From Pogonophryne albipinna (Eukaryota; Chordata; Actinopteri; Perciformes; Artedidraconidae): DNA of 64,000 nucleotides. The stretch is taken from positions 5,279,995 to 5,343,994 of the forward strand of contig CM053256.1 in assembly GCA_028583405.1 (NCBI GenBank). The letters run 5' to 3'. Below the pieces are notes generated by a model. It worked only from the letters and a program-made list of their open reading frames with translations. It made no database searches and was not told the origin of the DNA. The number at the start of each line of letters is the position of its first letter. The stretch's first letter is position 1. Made by a program: the position numbers and the translations under genes. Positions 37,699 through 49,576 of the stretch are shown piece by piece.

Positions 37699-38382
37699 TC
37701 ATTTGCACCTGCGAAGCGCCTCCTGCATCTTCTCTTGCACGTGCTCCATCTTCTCGGCCCACTCCTCGGTCAGGCCCTCCTCGTCGTCTCCGATGACGGC
37801 GGCGTATCCCATGAGGGCGATGAGGCCGATGCAGAACAGATATGTGAGGCGTGTGCAGAGGCGCTCCATGGTGCGGCGGTCGCCCTGCGAGTGCTTCAGG
37901 TACACCTCCAGGATGGGTCTGCTGAAGAGCTTAGGTTTGCCCACCACGCCGTCGTACAGCGTGTGCAGGTTCTGGTCTCCCAAGTCATTGGAATAGCTGT
38001 CTTCGAAGTCGCCCTTCTTGCGTTCGCAGTGCTCCGGCCGCGCCTCCACCATCTCCATGAACTTCCTGAACTGGTTCTTCAGGTTCTCCTCCACGCGGCA
38101 GTACTGGCCGTCCAGCGTTTCTTTCTTGATCTGAACCAGCGTGTTGTGGTTCATCTGAGAGAGCTCGTCCAGCGCTCGGTTGACTGAGCCAAACTCACGC
38201 TTCAGGGTGCGGATGTCCTCGTCGTCGACGTGGTGCAGCACCACCCGGATCAGGGAACCTGCCACGCCAAAAATGGGGTTGACCACCGCTGCTGCTGAGG
38301 AGATGGTGGCCACACACTGGAGCACTTTGACCAGGCCCTGTTTCAGCTTAGCCCGGTCCTCAAGGATCTCCTCTTCCATCAT
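37699..38382 (-). CDS. rpz5: Short rapunzel-type protein D (227 aa)
   Basis: Single coding exon from MMEEEILEDRAKLKQG at 38382, after an acceptor, TTCTCCACAG, near 38426. It matches only the N-terminal two-thirds of the other copies: hydrophobic helix at about 20-50 (VVNPIFGVAGSLIRVVL), EENLKNQFRKFMEMVEARPEH, RRTMERLCTRLTYLF, then a hydrophobic helix (CIGLIALMGYAAV) and a final coiled-coil-like helix. It stops after EALRRCK, before the region that in A-C holds KKYDWV-WSVR and the HKN-VHS end. The G+C content is higher than its surroundings. Length and form fit the short Rapunzel class (rpz5 in zebrafish), but the symbol is my inference. The stop seems natural rather than a lesion: no C-terminal domain remnant is seen downstream. 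Confidence 0.82.
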   Translation of the reverse strand: MMEEEILEDRAKLKQGLVKVLQCVATISSAAAVVNPIFGVAGSLIRVVLHHVDDEDIRTLKREFGSVNRALDELSQMNHNTLVQIKKETLDGQYCRVEENLKNQFRKFMEMVEARPEHCERKKGDFEDSYSNDLGDQNLHTLYDGVVGKPKLFSRPILEVYLKHSQGDRRTMERLCTRLTYLFCIGLIALMGYAAVIGDDEEGLTEEWAEKMEHVQEKMQEALRRCK

Positions 38383-38576
38383 GATGCTCCCGCGCTGCAG
38401 ATGTTAAGGTGCAGATGTGGATGTCTGTGGAGAATATGGGAGAGAAAACATCACAGTTGACTATTACTGATGGTTTTAGGATGCTACAGCCACAGTCATC
38501 AAAATAAGGCTTTTTGTTGTTTATGGGACACAAAGCATTAAGAGCCATCCCATACATTTTGTTACACGAGCTGTTA

Positions 38577-38894
38577 AGGCCCGTCCACACGGCAGCGTCA
38601 CGTGCTTCAACGGAGACGCTTCCCATTCACTTTGAATGGGGTGACGTTACGTTTTGCCGAACTGCATTGTGGTTCCGTCGCTTTGCCTCCGTTGCTCGCT
38701 TCAAAAGTTGAGAAAAGTTCAACTTTTCAAGCGTCGACGGAAGGGCCAGCCAATTAAATCGTATGCCAGTACAAGCTCTAGCCAATCAAACCGCGTGCTT
38801 GTGTGTCCGGTGCGGGAGATTAATGTGATTGGTTGTTGGTCGCACGCCAGACACGCCCACCGGCAAGCTTCAACGCACGCTGGTGTGGACGTAC
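38577..38894. mobile_element. MITE with CCGTCCACACGG-type termini, copy 1
   Basis: Left end GGCCCGTCCACACGGCAGCG, right end GGTGTGGACGTAC. The interior has TTCCCATTCACTTTGAATGG and an internal palindrome around AAAAGTTGAGAAAAGTTCAA. CTGTTA occurs on both sides (38571 and 38893 regions), possibly a remnant duplication. Strongly similar to 55184-55476. The superfamily is uncertain. Confidence 0.7.
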
Positions 38895-41800
38895 TGTTAG
38901 TTTATCAGTTCTTTATTCAGTTGCTTTGTTAATAACTGTGGATGTTGTGTTAGAAGGAAGTTTGTCTTTTTTGGGAGATATGAATGTTTTTATCACAGTT
39001 TACAATAGTATTCTAATGATGATTCCAAATCCTTGACAATTGTATTTATCAGATTCATAGAAGAAAGCAAATTAACGCTTTATAATAATTAGTAACTGAT
39101 TCTCCCAATTCCTTTCAGACTGATATATTTTCATACTACTTAGACAGATGCATAGTTAATACGAATCTCACAGCAGTTTGACATGATATTCCACCATGGA
39201 AAACAAATGATATTGTAAAAAGTCTGATTTGTAACAGTTGAAGAGAGCATCTTACATCAGATTTCCTCTGCTCAGCTAGCACTGGATTCTGGTCCTGCAG
39301 TTGCTACAGTAAGAAGGGACACCGGTCCTTATGAGGGTGATTCCTGAAACAAAAGACAGACAAAGATTCAGACACAAGACTCACATGATTCAAATATACC
39401 CAACACATTGGATTTTGGCTCATTGTGTCTCTATGAAACCAGGAAGTGAACAGATTATTCTCCCTTGCTGGTTGCAGCTTTCAGCAGTGAAGGAGTTAAC
39501 AGCCTCTCCTGTGTGACGGAGCTTTATTCAGCACTCCAGCCTTTCAGCACCAGGCTGCTCTCTGTGTGTTCCTATGGGCTGAGCTGATAGCTCCTCAGCA
39601 GCAAGAGCGAGCTAAAGGAGTGACGGCATGTTAAATTGCTAGCAGCAGCTAATGGACAGAGAGCTGCAGCAGTACACTAAATAAACAAATGTGCTACAGC
39701 TGACTGAGCTGTAAGACTTGTTTATTACCTCACAATAGATACTGTACAGAAAAGGTACATGATTACAAGCAGGTTAAGAGGAGGGATTTGGATGTTTAAA
39801 GTAAACTGTATGTGAGCTGCTGAAGGCTACAAGAGGGAGCAGTACAATCTCTTGTTGACACTTGTGTTTGTAAAAACAGGGTTATACAGGGGTATTTCAC
39901 TACAAACACAAGCACAGTGACATCAGCTACTGAGGTAGATGTGGTTCATGGACTCAGAGCACTGAAAAAGTGTTTGTGTGAAGCACTCTGTTATCTTACA
40001 CTTCAGAAATGGCTCGGCTGTGTGCTCTGGTACTACAGACACATACCACTGTGAGATAACAAAACACTCCCAAAGATACTAAAAACACAGAGGATGACCA
40101 CCAGGCTGAGCATGTTCAAACATGACCAGAGACTGAAATGAGGAGACAGCTGTGAGTTTCTGTTTTGTTTTTACAGAATCTATTTTTAAAATACCCATGT
40201 CAACCAGAGAGGGCAGTAATTTACCTATAACGACTAAACAGCCATAATGTCCTCCCTCTGATTTCAGCACCATCACTGTGGACTGAAAGAAATGACGCTC
40301 AGGAGCAGGATTTAACCCTTTGGATTCTGATTGACTCAAAATGTTGTGTTTAAATGCACAAATCCAACGAAAGAATAGGCATATGTTGGTCTTATTCAAA
40401 CACTGGGGTTGACTACACATAAGTATTGTTTTGAAATGTTGTAAGATGCTTCTTAAAATAAAACTAGTGCTCAATATTGTCCTATCATAAACTCGGTCTC
40501 TCAGTATTTGTGCTAAAAGACATCTGCTCTGCCCATAATATGCCTCTTTTTTTGCTTTTTCCCATTATGACTGCGGATAAAGTGTGTTTGCTTAATAATT
40601 GACAATTAAAAACCAAAAAATGATCAACAAATGTTTACTTCAATGTGTTTTACTTCTATTATGTGTCCTTGTTTTCACAGAGGATGACAGAAACCACTCC
40701 ATGTCTCACCAGATGACGGCAGACTGCAGGAGGAGATGCAGGTAATGAAAGGGTTAATTACAGTTAATTTTACACTTTTACCCATTTAAAAATCTTATAT
40801 TTAATGGTGATATTTTTTCACAGTACTGGTTATTATATTCGATATATCTATATCAAAAAGGTGAAGCTTTTGGTGACTTGGACAGCTTCCTGCAGCTTGA
40901 TATTAATCTGCATTACAGAATTAACCCTTTGTGCAAAATAAATTATGTTTAAATGTAATCGTCACCTTCAAAGACATGTCTTAACGAGTGAGCTTGATTC
41001 ATTTGTGCCATTAATCTGAAGACAGTTAAGGATTCACGTTTAATCATATTGGTTTTGTAATTAAGTAAGATAATATTAATAAAGGGTAAATAAACAAAAT
41101 GCATGTCTTCGTGGGTTAACCAATCACTGATCTGCAGCAACATGGCCTTGAGTGAATTCACTTTCACATCACATCCACATGCATTAGGAAAGTCTTGGCT
41201 CAAAATGTTGCATGATTTCAACATTTTTGTGTCTCTATGCTTCAACCACCCATAAGAAAATATAAATGTAAAGTTATATTGGGAGAAACATTTGACTTAG
41301 TGTAAATAAAACAGAGTCTGTCTAATCAGGAAGTGGCAGGCAGCTCTCACCTGCTTCCCTGCAGTGGAGTGGCCATCTTGAATGTTTTCTAAGATAGCAG
41401 CAATGCTAGGCTAATCCACATTCACACATTATATTCTTTTTAAATGTTTCCCAAAGTGCGTATTTTATGTTTTCATTACTTATTTGAATGATTTCCTCAC
41501 ACTTCTTAATGTTAAATGACAGTTTGCTCTCTTTTTACAGATCACAGCCTGTTTGGCAGTTGGGACACTTTTACTAAGGAAGTGTACACCCTTGAGGCTG
41601 CTGCAGTTTAAACAATAACTATATTAATGAGACTAACATACAACAATGAAGTATCTTCCGGAGTTCTTCTGTTTCGTGAGTACTAAAACAAATAAAACAG
41701 CCTCTCTCCTAACAGCTCAGGCCCAGGCAGCTGCCTTCCTCCAGCTATGGCTCCCCCTAGCCGTGCCTCCATGTTTCCTTGTTAATGCACACCATAATGC

Positions 41801-44800
41801 CCTGACCCACCCTGATCTATTACACAGCAAATACACCAAAATATACCTGAAAACCTCACTTTCTTCGTCTAAATGTGTAGTATATAACCTCCATCTGCCT
41901 CTAAGCCAACATTGGGCAGCATTGGTAACAGCAGAAGAGAGGATTTCTTACCTTTTGAGAGTGGCTATGGTTAAACCTCCCTCTCCAAAGTCTCTACTTC
42001 GACAGCCTCCTTCTTCTTCCCAGCAATCCCTGCAAAAAAGGACACTTCCATGTAAGTTGAACATGTAGGGGTGATCAAATTGAACTTGACTCATTTGTAA
42101 GAGCCCAGAAAGACCTCAAAACCCAGGAATGGCCATTTTGGAACCAAATAGAAATATTCTCCATATTTAAATTTTAAAATGGCATATTAATGGCATTAAA
42201 CAGCAAAACCCACTCCTTAAATATACCATGTACCACCCCTATGTTTTCCACTTATTATGGTCCATCCAGTAGTCATACAGTTGATACTGAAGGGCGATTG
42301 TTAGTTGGTGCGCAGCTGAACTCTCAGGCGCATTTTGCTGCCTGTTGTGCGTTTGCCAAGCCCCAGAGCGTCTTGTAGAGCCTAGAAATAGACCATTGGT
42401 TGTATTTATGAATCAATTGGACCCTTTTCTTGTTAAATGGACCAAACAAACTGGAAGAAAAATATTTTCATGAGCGTAGAATCCAACCAGCCAAAGGGAG
42501 CTCTTTGGATCCAAATGGACTTCTCCAAAAGTGCACAGGTGCATCCAAAGGCACAGAGAGCCCTTAAAGGCTTCAGGAGGGAAAACAAGTAAGTTTGCCT
42601 GACTTAAAAGGTAATTATAACAACACTTTTCTTTAAATCTTACAAATTGTATAAAAAAATCGAGAGCTACACTCAAATATTTTGGAATTTAAAGTCAATT
42701 TTAGAGTAAAATGTATCAAATGGTGCAGCTAGCACTACAGACCGTAGAGTAAATACTTTAACGTGTTTAAAACTGTGAATTACTTAAATATATTTGTGTT
42801 AATACTAGCAGTACTATAACATATCCTCAACAATTGTAATTATGTTCTATTGGACCAACAGAATCAACCAAAGAGTCAAAACCTGAGCTACAAACGCACC
42901 CATTCAGTGCGCCAAAGTAGTCTGGTCCTTTATCCAAACCTGAACAAGCAGTAGTTCAGTCCTGCAGCATAAAAATAGTAAAAGCTCCAGAAAATCTAGT
43001 GGATGCTTGTGTGGGGGATGACGATGGCGACGGTTGAAGCTGTTTTACCCTAAATAAACCTCTATGCAAATTATGTTGGCAGCTGCCAGGAAAGCGTCAT
43101 GACAATCCTGTTCCCCTCAGAGCCTGTGATGTCTGTGATGTTTACGTCGTGTATTACAACAACACGTAGTAGCCACAAATATGATGGGCGTCTGCCTCGT
43201 TGCGTGTCCAGACCTGATATGAGCCTCCAGCAGGTTAAAGACCCCGTGTCCCCTCTATCTCTTTCCCTGTGAGATGCCAAGCCTAAGGCAACAGCAACAC
43301 AACAGAAGCACTGTCCTCGCTATTTGTAGTGGAAGAAAAAATTGAAATGAAAGGCGAGTGAATTCCGTTAGAAATGACAAAGACCTTGTTATCTGCTGAG
43401 AAACGACCGTCCACAACTCATGCTCGGATGTATTCTTGGTAATGAAAAAAAACAGGCGCATGTGTAGCCCATCAGTCAATACACTCCCACAGCCGGAGCT
43501 GCAGCCGGACGCGCGCCTGTCCTCATTGTGCTTTTTGCCGCAGCAGCTGTCAAACAGATCATATTTCAAACTGAAGTGCGATGAATAACCTACTCACAGA
43601 TCCTATATGGTGCTGTAATAACCGCACTTGTGCAACATCAGCTGTGAGTCGGTCGGCGGTCAAAATGCGTAATGTTCAGGTTGGACAAACAGCTTCTGTT
43701 GCAAGACGATCTGTCCTGTCTTTTTTTCCAGCTGGTGGCAGGAGGAGCGCTTTGTTGACATCAATAACGATCTCTGCAGGCAGTGAGTATACACAGCACA
43801 AGAGAGAGGTGTGGGTACAAATACATCAAAATACTCTGTTAACGTTAATTATATTGAAGGCCTATTTGGGTAAAATATATAGCACTGAGCATACTGTATT
43901 GTTGTAATTGACATTACACAAGCCTATATTGTCTGATTTCATTAAATGTGTGAATATTTTAAAATTAAAATAAATATATGGAAATACTGTTTGTCTTTAT
44001 TGTGCGGAATTTCCAGAAAAAGATACAAAGAAAGCTTTATTTAATCAGGGGTCATTTTGCTTATTTTTTATCTGAAGTGGCCATGTTGCCACAGAAGCTG
44101 TTACATTAGTACACTAGTTTTAGAGGGCCTCAGAATGTATGTATTCAATCATATGATAGTAAAAAAAAGTAATGGTATGATATGTTATAGTACATTTCTA
44201 CTGATATTATCGACATACTATCAAGTAAGTAAGACATACTATGTTTTTTTAATATATATATATTCCACATACTATACGTTTTTTTTTTAAAGATATTTTC
44301 AACTTACTATACTAAGACTTTTTTTCCGGCAATTTAAGCAATGTTTTTTTGTCATTTATTCTACATATACCATAATTTATTTTTGTTTAAATTAGAAACA
44401 CTATATATTTTTTTAAGTTGTGACATACTATACTTTGGCCTTTTCATTATGTTTTTGACATACTAATCTATAACTTAATTCAACATGCTATGTTACTTTT
44501 CTCACATTTTCATATTTTTTGACATGCTTTCCTTTTATAATTCTCTCATATTTCTGTGCCACTATCCTATAACATCCTGTAGCCTACTACATTCTTTCGA
44601 CACTATACTCGGTCGTTTTATCTGATAATTCACTTATTTATTACAAACATCCTAAAAAAGCCAGTGAAGTATGTCCTCATTAGACAAGTAATTTTCAATG
44701 TCTTTTAGAAATGTCAAAGTATTGTACAGCATGCCATTAAAAGACTATTGAACAATTGCATTTAAATTATGTTTAAAAAAAAAATAAGCAAACAAACTAG

Positions 44801-45301
44801 TCTTCCAGTATTTGTTATTTTTTATTTACACAGAAATGTTAAGCACATAATTTGAGCACTACCTTCATTCATCATTCATTTTTCACTCCAGGGGCGCTAT
44901 ATTAATGCAGATCCATGAGTACTACTTATAAAAAGCTTTCCATCGCCCCAGAATATATTCATTTAATCATTTGCAGTCATACTTTCCCACAGGCATGCAA
45001 TGCAGCATACTAACGCATGTTATAATGAAGAAAATAATAAAAGGGTGATCAATTTGAATCTAAGTGACATAAATGCACTGTTGATTTTAGGGTTAGTGGC
45101 AGAATCATAGGGCAGAATTCAACTATGAAGAAAAACACAGATTAATGATTTCAAACATTAGGGTGCATACTATTTGAATCATATCAGAAGACCTGAGACC
45201 AATATCAACATCAGTACAAACTGTCAAAAATAGTATTTTTACTTTACACAATGAAATCAATATTTAGATCATAGAAAATGTATCAACAGCTTCCCTGTCT
45301 C
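38895..45301. other. Long gene-poor interval between the rapunzel cluster and the next gene
   Basis: No convincing gene. A few plus-strand segments have good splice signals (40681-40741, 43732-43782) but no product I recognise. The part from about 44150 to 44620 is a degenerate AT-rich array in which GACATACTATA-like units recur every 20-40 bp. Confidence 0.4.
44150..44620. repeat. Degenerate ACATACTAT-type repeat array
   Basis: Recurring CGACATACTATC, AGACATACTATG, CCACATACTATAC, TGACATACTATAC and TGACATACTAA units separated by T-rich spacers. Probably an old minisatellite. Confidence 0.5.
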
Positions 45302-48300
45302 TCAGCTGCACATGATGCCTCCACTGTTAGAGTGGGACTCTCCCCTGCTGGGTCCCAGTGTTTCTCTGGACGGCTCCACGTTCTGGAGGTGAGGGTACTG
45401 TGTGGGCTCCGTCTGGTGGTCAGCATTTTTTCGGGCATAGTACCTGCTGGACGCGGCGCTCCACGCCTCCCTCTGCAGCGACTGAGACTCTTCAGTCTGC
45501 GACCTCCTTCCCTCATCGACAAAAGAGATCGGCTGGGAAAACTGGTTATCGGTAATGTGGGCGAAGGGGCCAGACCTTTGGGGGAAAGGGGCTGACCGTG
45601 AAGGGAGGAAGTTGGGCCGTGGGGGGAAGGGGCCCGAGCGTGAGGGGTTTGCCTGCTGGCGGGCTACTTTTCGGGCATAGTAGCGTTTGGAAGCTGCTCT
45701 CCAGGCGGCCCTCTTCAGTCTCTGAGCCTCCTCCTCCCGCTCAGATGTTGGCACGCCCGGATTTCTGTTCCTGAGGAAGTCAGAAAGGATCACACAGATT
45801 AGTTTTTTTTAACCCTTATCCAGCCTGTTATGTGACATAACATATAATGTCATCTTAATGTTACAATCTCAAGGCTACTGACTGCATTGCATTCGGACTA
45901 ATTGAGGCTATGTTTTAATAATAGTTAAAAGATTAGCCGAATATCCAATTAGTGGATCAAGAGAAAACAAATCGATAACTGCAACAATGGAGTCATCATT
46001 TAAGTTATTAATCAAGTAGAGTAAAAAAAGTAATATGTAAGGATTTTTTTAAATGTTATAACTTTGGGTTCTGTAATAAATAAACATTCATGGTAAACCT
46101 CTTCTCTTGTTTACAGTCTACTATTGAACTGTCCTATCTAATAGAGGCAACAATGCCCAATACATATGGATACATTGAAATAAAAAAGGAATTTGAAAAG
46201 TGTCTTTCAAATTGAGATGGGAAAGTGTTTGTATAAATTATTCATGAAATATCAGTATTGAAAATAGTCCTCAGGTGCCACAGTTGAACATGCTGATTTT
46301 AAAAAGTAAAACTATGAACTATTAAAAACAGAAGTATACAGAATATAGTTGAAATAATTATCCAAAGGAAGATAAATGCAGGGACTTGGCGTTGACTTCT
46401 AGGTACAAATCTAAATTAGTTAAATTGTCTTGCATTCATTTGGCTAATCTGAATTAATTAACTCACCTGAGGTCTTCTTCGTGAGGGTTGTAATGTCCTC
46501 CTGGATCTGCATGAGGTCTCTCCCCAAACGTTCTTCTTTCTGTGTTCTCCATTTTGTCTTAAGGGATCAGAAGGAATAAACAATTTCTCAGTCATACAAC
46601 GCCACAGATTTAGACAAGCTTTGTCTTTACAAGGCTGATACACAGAGCTGGGTCTTATTTGAAAATAATTCATAACTTTGCATAATCTCAAAGAAATACA
46701 GTTTTTAAAAATCCACTTTGCTAAACATATTTTTAGTTTTTTACAATAAGCCAACATTCTTGAATGCAATAGTGAGGAGTCTTGACTCAGCCATAAAAGT
46801 GCTATCCCTATTTAATAACAATGTAATAGTTTAAATTAAGCTACAGTCAGGAAATATCTGACTAGAGAGTCATGTATTATTTCAAGTAATCAAGTATTTT
46901 GATGCCAATACTTGATTATTTTGAAGTCTGATGCCCAGTGTTACAAAACGTGGCATTGGTGCAACATAAAACAAGCATGAATTGAGAGTTCATTTTGTTT
47001 ATGTAACTTTGTAAATATTCACGTTAAATAGGATAAAAGGTATTTTACCTTTTTCAGTTGGGCTCTCATTGTCGGGACACTGACTGCCTGTGCTCTCCTG
47101 ATGCTCCTCGAATCTCTCGTCACTAATTTCCCAGTTTATTAAAACTGTGTCGATATCACACGGCTCCTCTTTGATGACGAGGCTGCTGGGAGATGTAGGC
47201 AGATTCCTGGCTTCGTCGAACACACCTGAAGTCTCTGAGGAGTGGGATGTGCAGGACTGGTCCAGACCCACTCTGCTGGGGGAAGATGGAAGAGCCGACT
47301 CGTGGCTTTGGGAGGACACGTGTGAGGGGGGTCTGGCAAAAAGACCCACTGTGAAGAAAAACAGCCATGTTGTTTATATTTGAAAATATGATCTGGAGCT
47401 TTTCACAGTTCTCAGACAATGCAGGTGTCAAGCCCAGTCTGTAAATAAGATAGGGGTAGCACCTCTAAACTTTCCACAAATGGGAGAAGTAAGGTTGGAT
47501 AAAGTAAATTAAATATTATAAAAAACATCTAAAGACTGCCCCTGAAGTTTAGGTCGCCTTCCTCTTAATGAGTTTACCTAAATAAAAGGCTTTTTCTATT
47601 TTATTTTATTCAGCAGTTTTTTTTCCAAAAGTCCCATTTCTTTCAAAAATGTCCACGTCATGTGACAGGGAGTCCAAGTGATTGTATGTTGAATATTCAT
47701 ACAGTAGTTATTATTATTTTAACCATGAATCTAAGACTTACAACAGCAAAGTATGGTGGCTCTGAAGGTCAAAACACAACACACGTGTACTCCAATACAT
47801 TTGGTTTAATAATGTGGAATATAAACACATTAATAAGACTTTAGTGACACTTGGAGTATCATTCACAAGCTTCTCTGCAGCACACAAAGTAATTAAAACT
47901 AGCTGCACCTTAACCAGCTTGGATAACACTTTAATGCATCAATAATTATAATCAAAACACAATATATTACTCCGAAATTAGCACATCTGCATAATAAGTA
48001 CTGTGCTTTAAGTACTTTTGGATGCTTATACTTTTGTATATTTACACTTCTGTATATTTACTAGAGTAACCTTTTGATTGCAGGACTTTTATACTTGTCA
48101 CAGAGTATTCCTACATTTAGGTGCTTCTAATTTTACAAGATCTGAGAGTACTCAGATCTTGTGAGAAGTATCCCCCTCTGGTGTTGCTCTAAAACTCGAA
48201 TATGAACTTGTGTTTACTTACATATGTCACACTCCTGCTGCTCTGCTCGCCTCTGAGGGTGGCTGCAGCTCTGTGGTTCACCGGAGGTCTGAGATCCCAG

Positions 48301-48579
48301 GAGGCTGTGCTCTTTTCCAAACCCCCCGCAGGTGCATCCGGGTGTTTGAAGCCCCTGCAGCTCCTGCTCGACCTCCGTCAGCCTGCCCTGCAGTCGCTCG
48401 ATCTGTTTGTCCCTGTCGGCCACCGTCCGCTGGTGTTCCCGAGACCTGGCGCTGTTGACACCGTACAGCACGTTTATTATCGAGTCCACTGCCAGCCTGA
48501 TGGCGTTTTCCACCACAAGAGCTTCCTCATCGTGCATGTGTGGGTACATAGTCTTGTTTTTGACCAAATTCATCTTCAC
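45302..48579 (-). CDS. Uncharacterised 405-aa protein with coiled coil and duplicated RYYARK motif
   Basis: Four coding exons: 48579-48222, 47348-47049, 46557-46467 and 45770-45302. All have GT-AG borders, phases agree at every junction, and the total is 1218 nt. Exon 1 (MYPHMHDEEALVVENAIRL, then RDKQIERLQGRLTEVEQELQ) is an N-terminal helix plus coiled coil of the kind found at the front of many fish zinc-finger-type nuclear proteins; it ends in a Cys-rich stretch. Exon 2 is Ser/Pro-rich and then acidic, with a VIKEEPCDID element typical of such proteins (a SUMO-like I-K-E-E site). No C2H2 fingers follow. Instead exon 4 carries two copies of a basic motif, KRAAWRAASKRYYARKVARQ and QREAWSAASSRYYARKNADH, about 70 residues apart. 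I predict a nuclear, possibly DNA-binding protein; the function is unknown. Confidence 0.8.
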
Positions 48580-48639
48580 TATCAGGTTAGCAAAGCTGTT
48601 AGGAGAGCGTCAAAGAGGATCAGACGCTGAGCTCGATGA

Positions 48640-49576
48640 GACACCGTGCACAAACGCTGCTTAAAGGTAATAAAGTCCCATTAAAAACTAGATTTAAAGG
48701 CTTTCCCGTGGTGTAAACAAGCGTCAACACTACAGATGTGTCTTTCCCTAACGTTGAATCAGCAACACTAGTGACTAGCGGTTTGCTTCCTGTGTCGTGT
48801 ACTTCTTCGGCACATCGCAGTCTCACACAGCACCCCCTGGTGGGTCGTATGACTGCTCATACTGGTATTATAGAGCCTTATTAGTGATTGTATGGACATA
48901 AACAATATTGGTATTAATTGATAATTGAATCATTGTTTTGCATCACATGCTCCAAACAATCAACATAATAACTCAGAAGTGTAAGGTCACCCTCCAGCAA
49001 TCATCAAAAAGACATGATACAATACAAGCACCTCCAGAAATACTGATAGACTGATTGAAATAATTATTTATGGATCTCCTTAGGAAATTATATATCCTGA
49101 GCATCTTCAAAACAGTACTTTCCTCTCAAAATACATTTGTAGTTTATTCTCATCGTTTATCTTCTTTAATAAGTGAAGATAAAGTAAAATCACAGGCAAA
49201 TAAAAAACATTTTGCTTTTTTGTGTGTGCGTTTAAAGTCAGCAGTTCAAACCACACACATTCAGGTCATTACATTCTGCGGTCAGTATTGCTAATGTGTC
49301 AAGTGTAACGAATGTAAGTAAGCCAAAGCAGAGGGAGTGTATACAACAATAAAATGCAACTGGTTCATTTATGATGCAGGAAATTCAACCCGTAAAACAC
49401 ACACATACTTGCAAAATAAAAAGTGCTATCTGGGACAGGTCAAACGTGTATGCGGGCACACAAGCATCAAGACTGATTATGATCTTTTCCTGCAATGCAA
49501 TATAAAGCCATTATAGTCAGACACATTTGGATGAACCAACTCTCATCTTTTTGCAGGGAATCAACAATTTGCTGCT
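48640..49576. other. Divergent spacer between the 405-aa gene and the cytokine receptor
   Basis: Contains the promoter side of the 405-aa gene (no TATA seen) and, on the minus strand, the 3' UTR of the receptor gene ending at 49577. No coding exon. Confidence 0.4.

Noticed and set aside
37600..38187. 195-codon plus-strand ORF opposite rapunzel copy D
   Set aside because: Antisense shadow, His/Leu/Val-rich; the minus-strand frame has the conserved family motifs.
41646..42068. 140-codon plus-strand ORF
   Set aside because: No domain, no splice context, no paralogue; its composition is that of chance non-coding sequence.
45278..45595. 105-codon plus-strand ORF opposite exon 4 of the 405-aa gene
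   Set aside because: Antisense shadow of a GC-rich coding exon whose splice phases are consistent on the minus strand.
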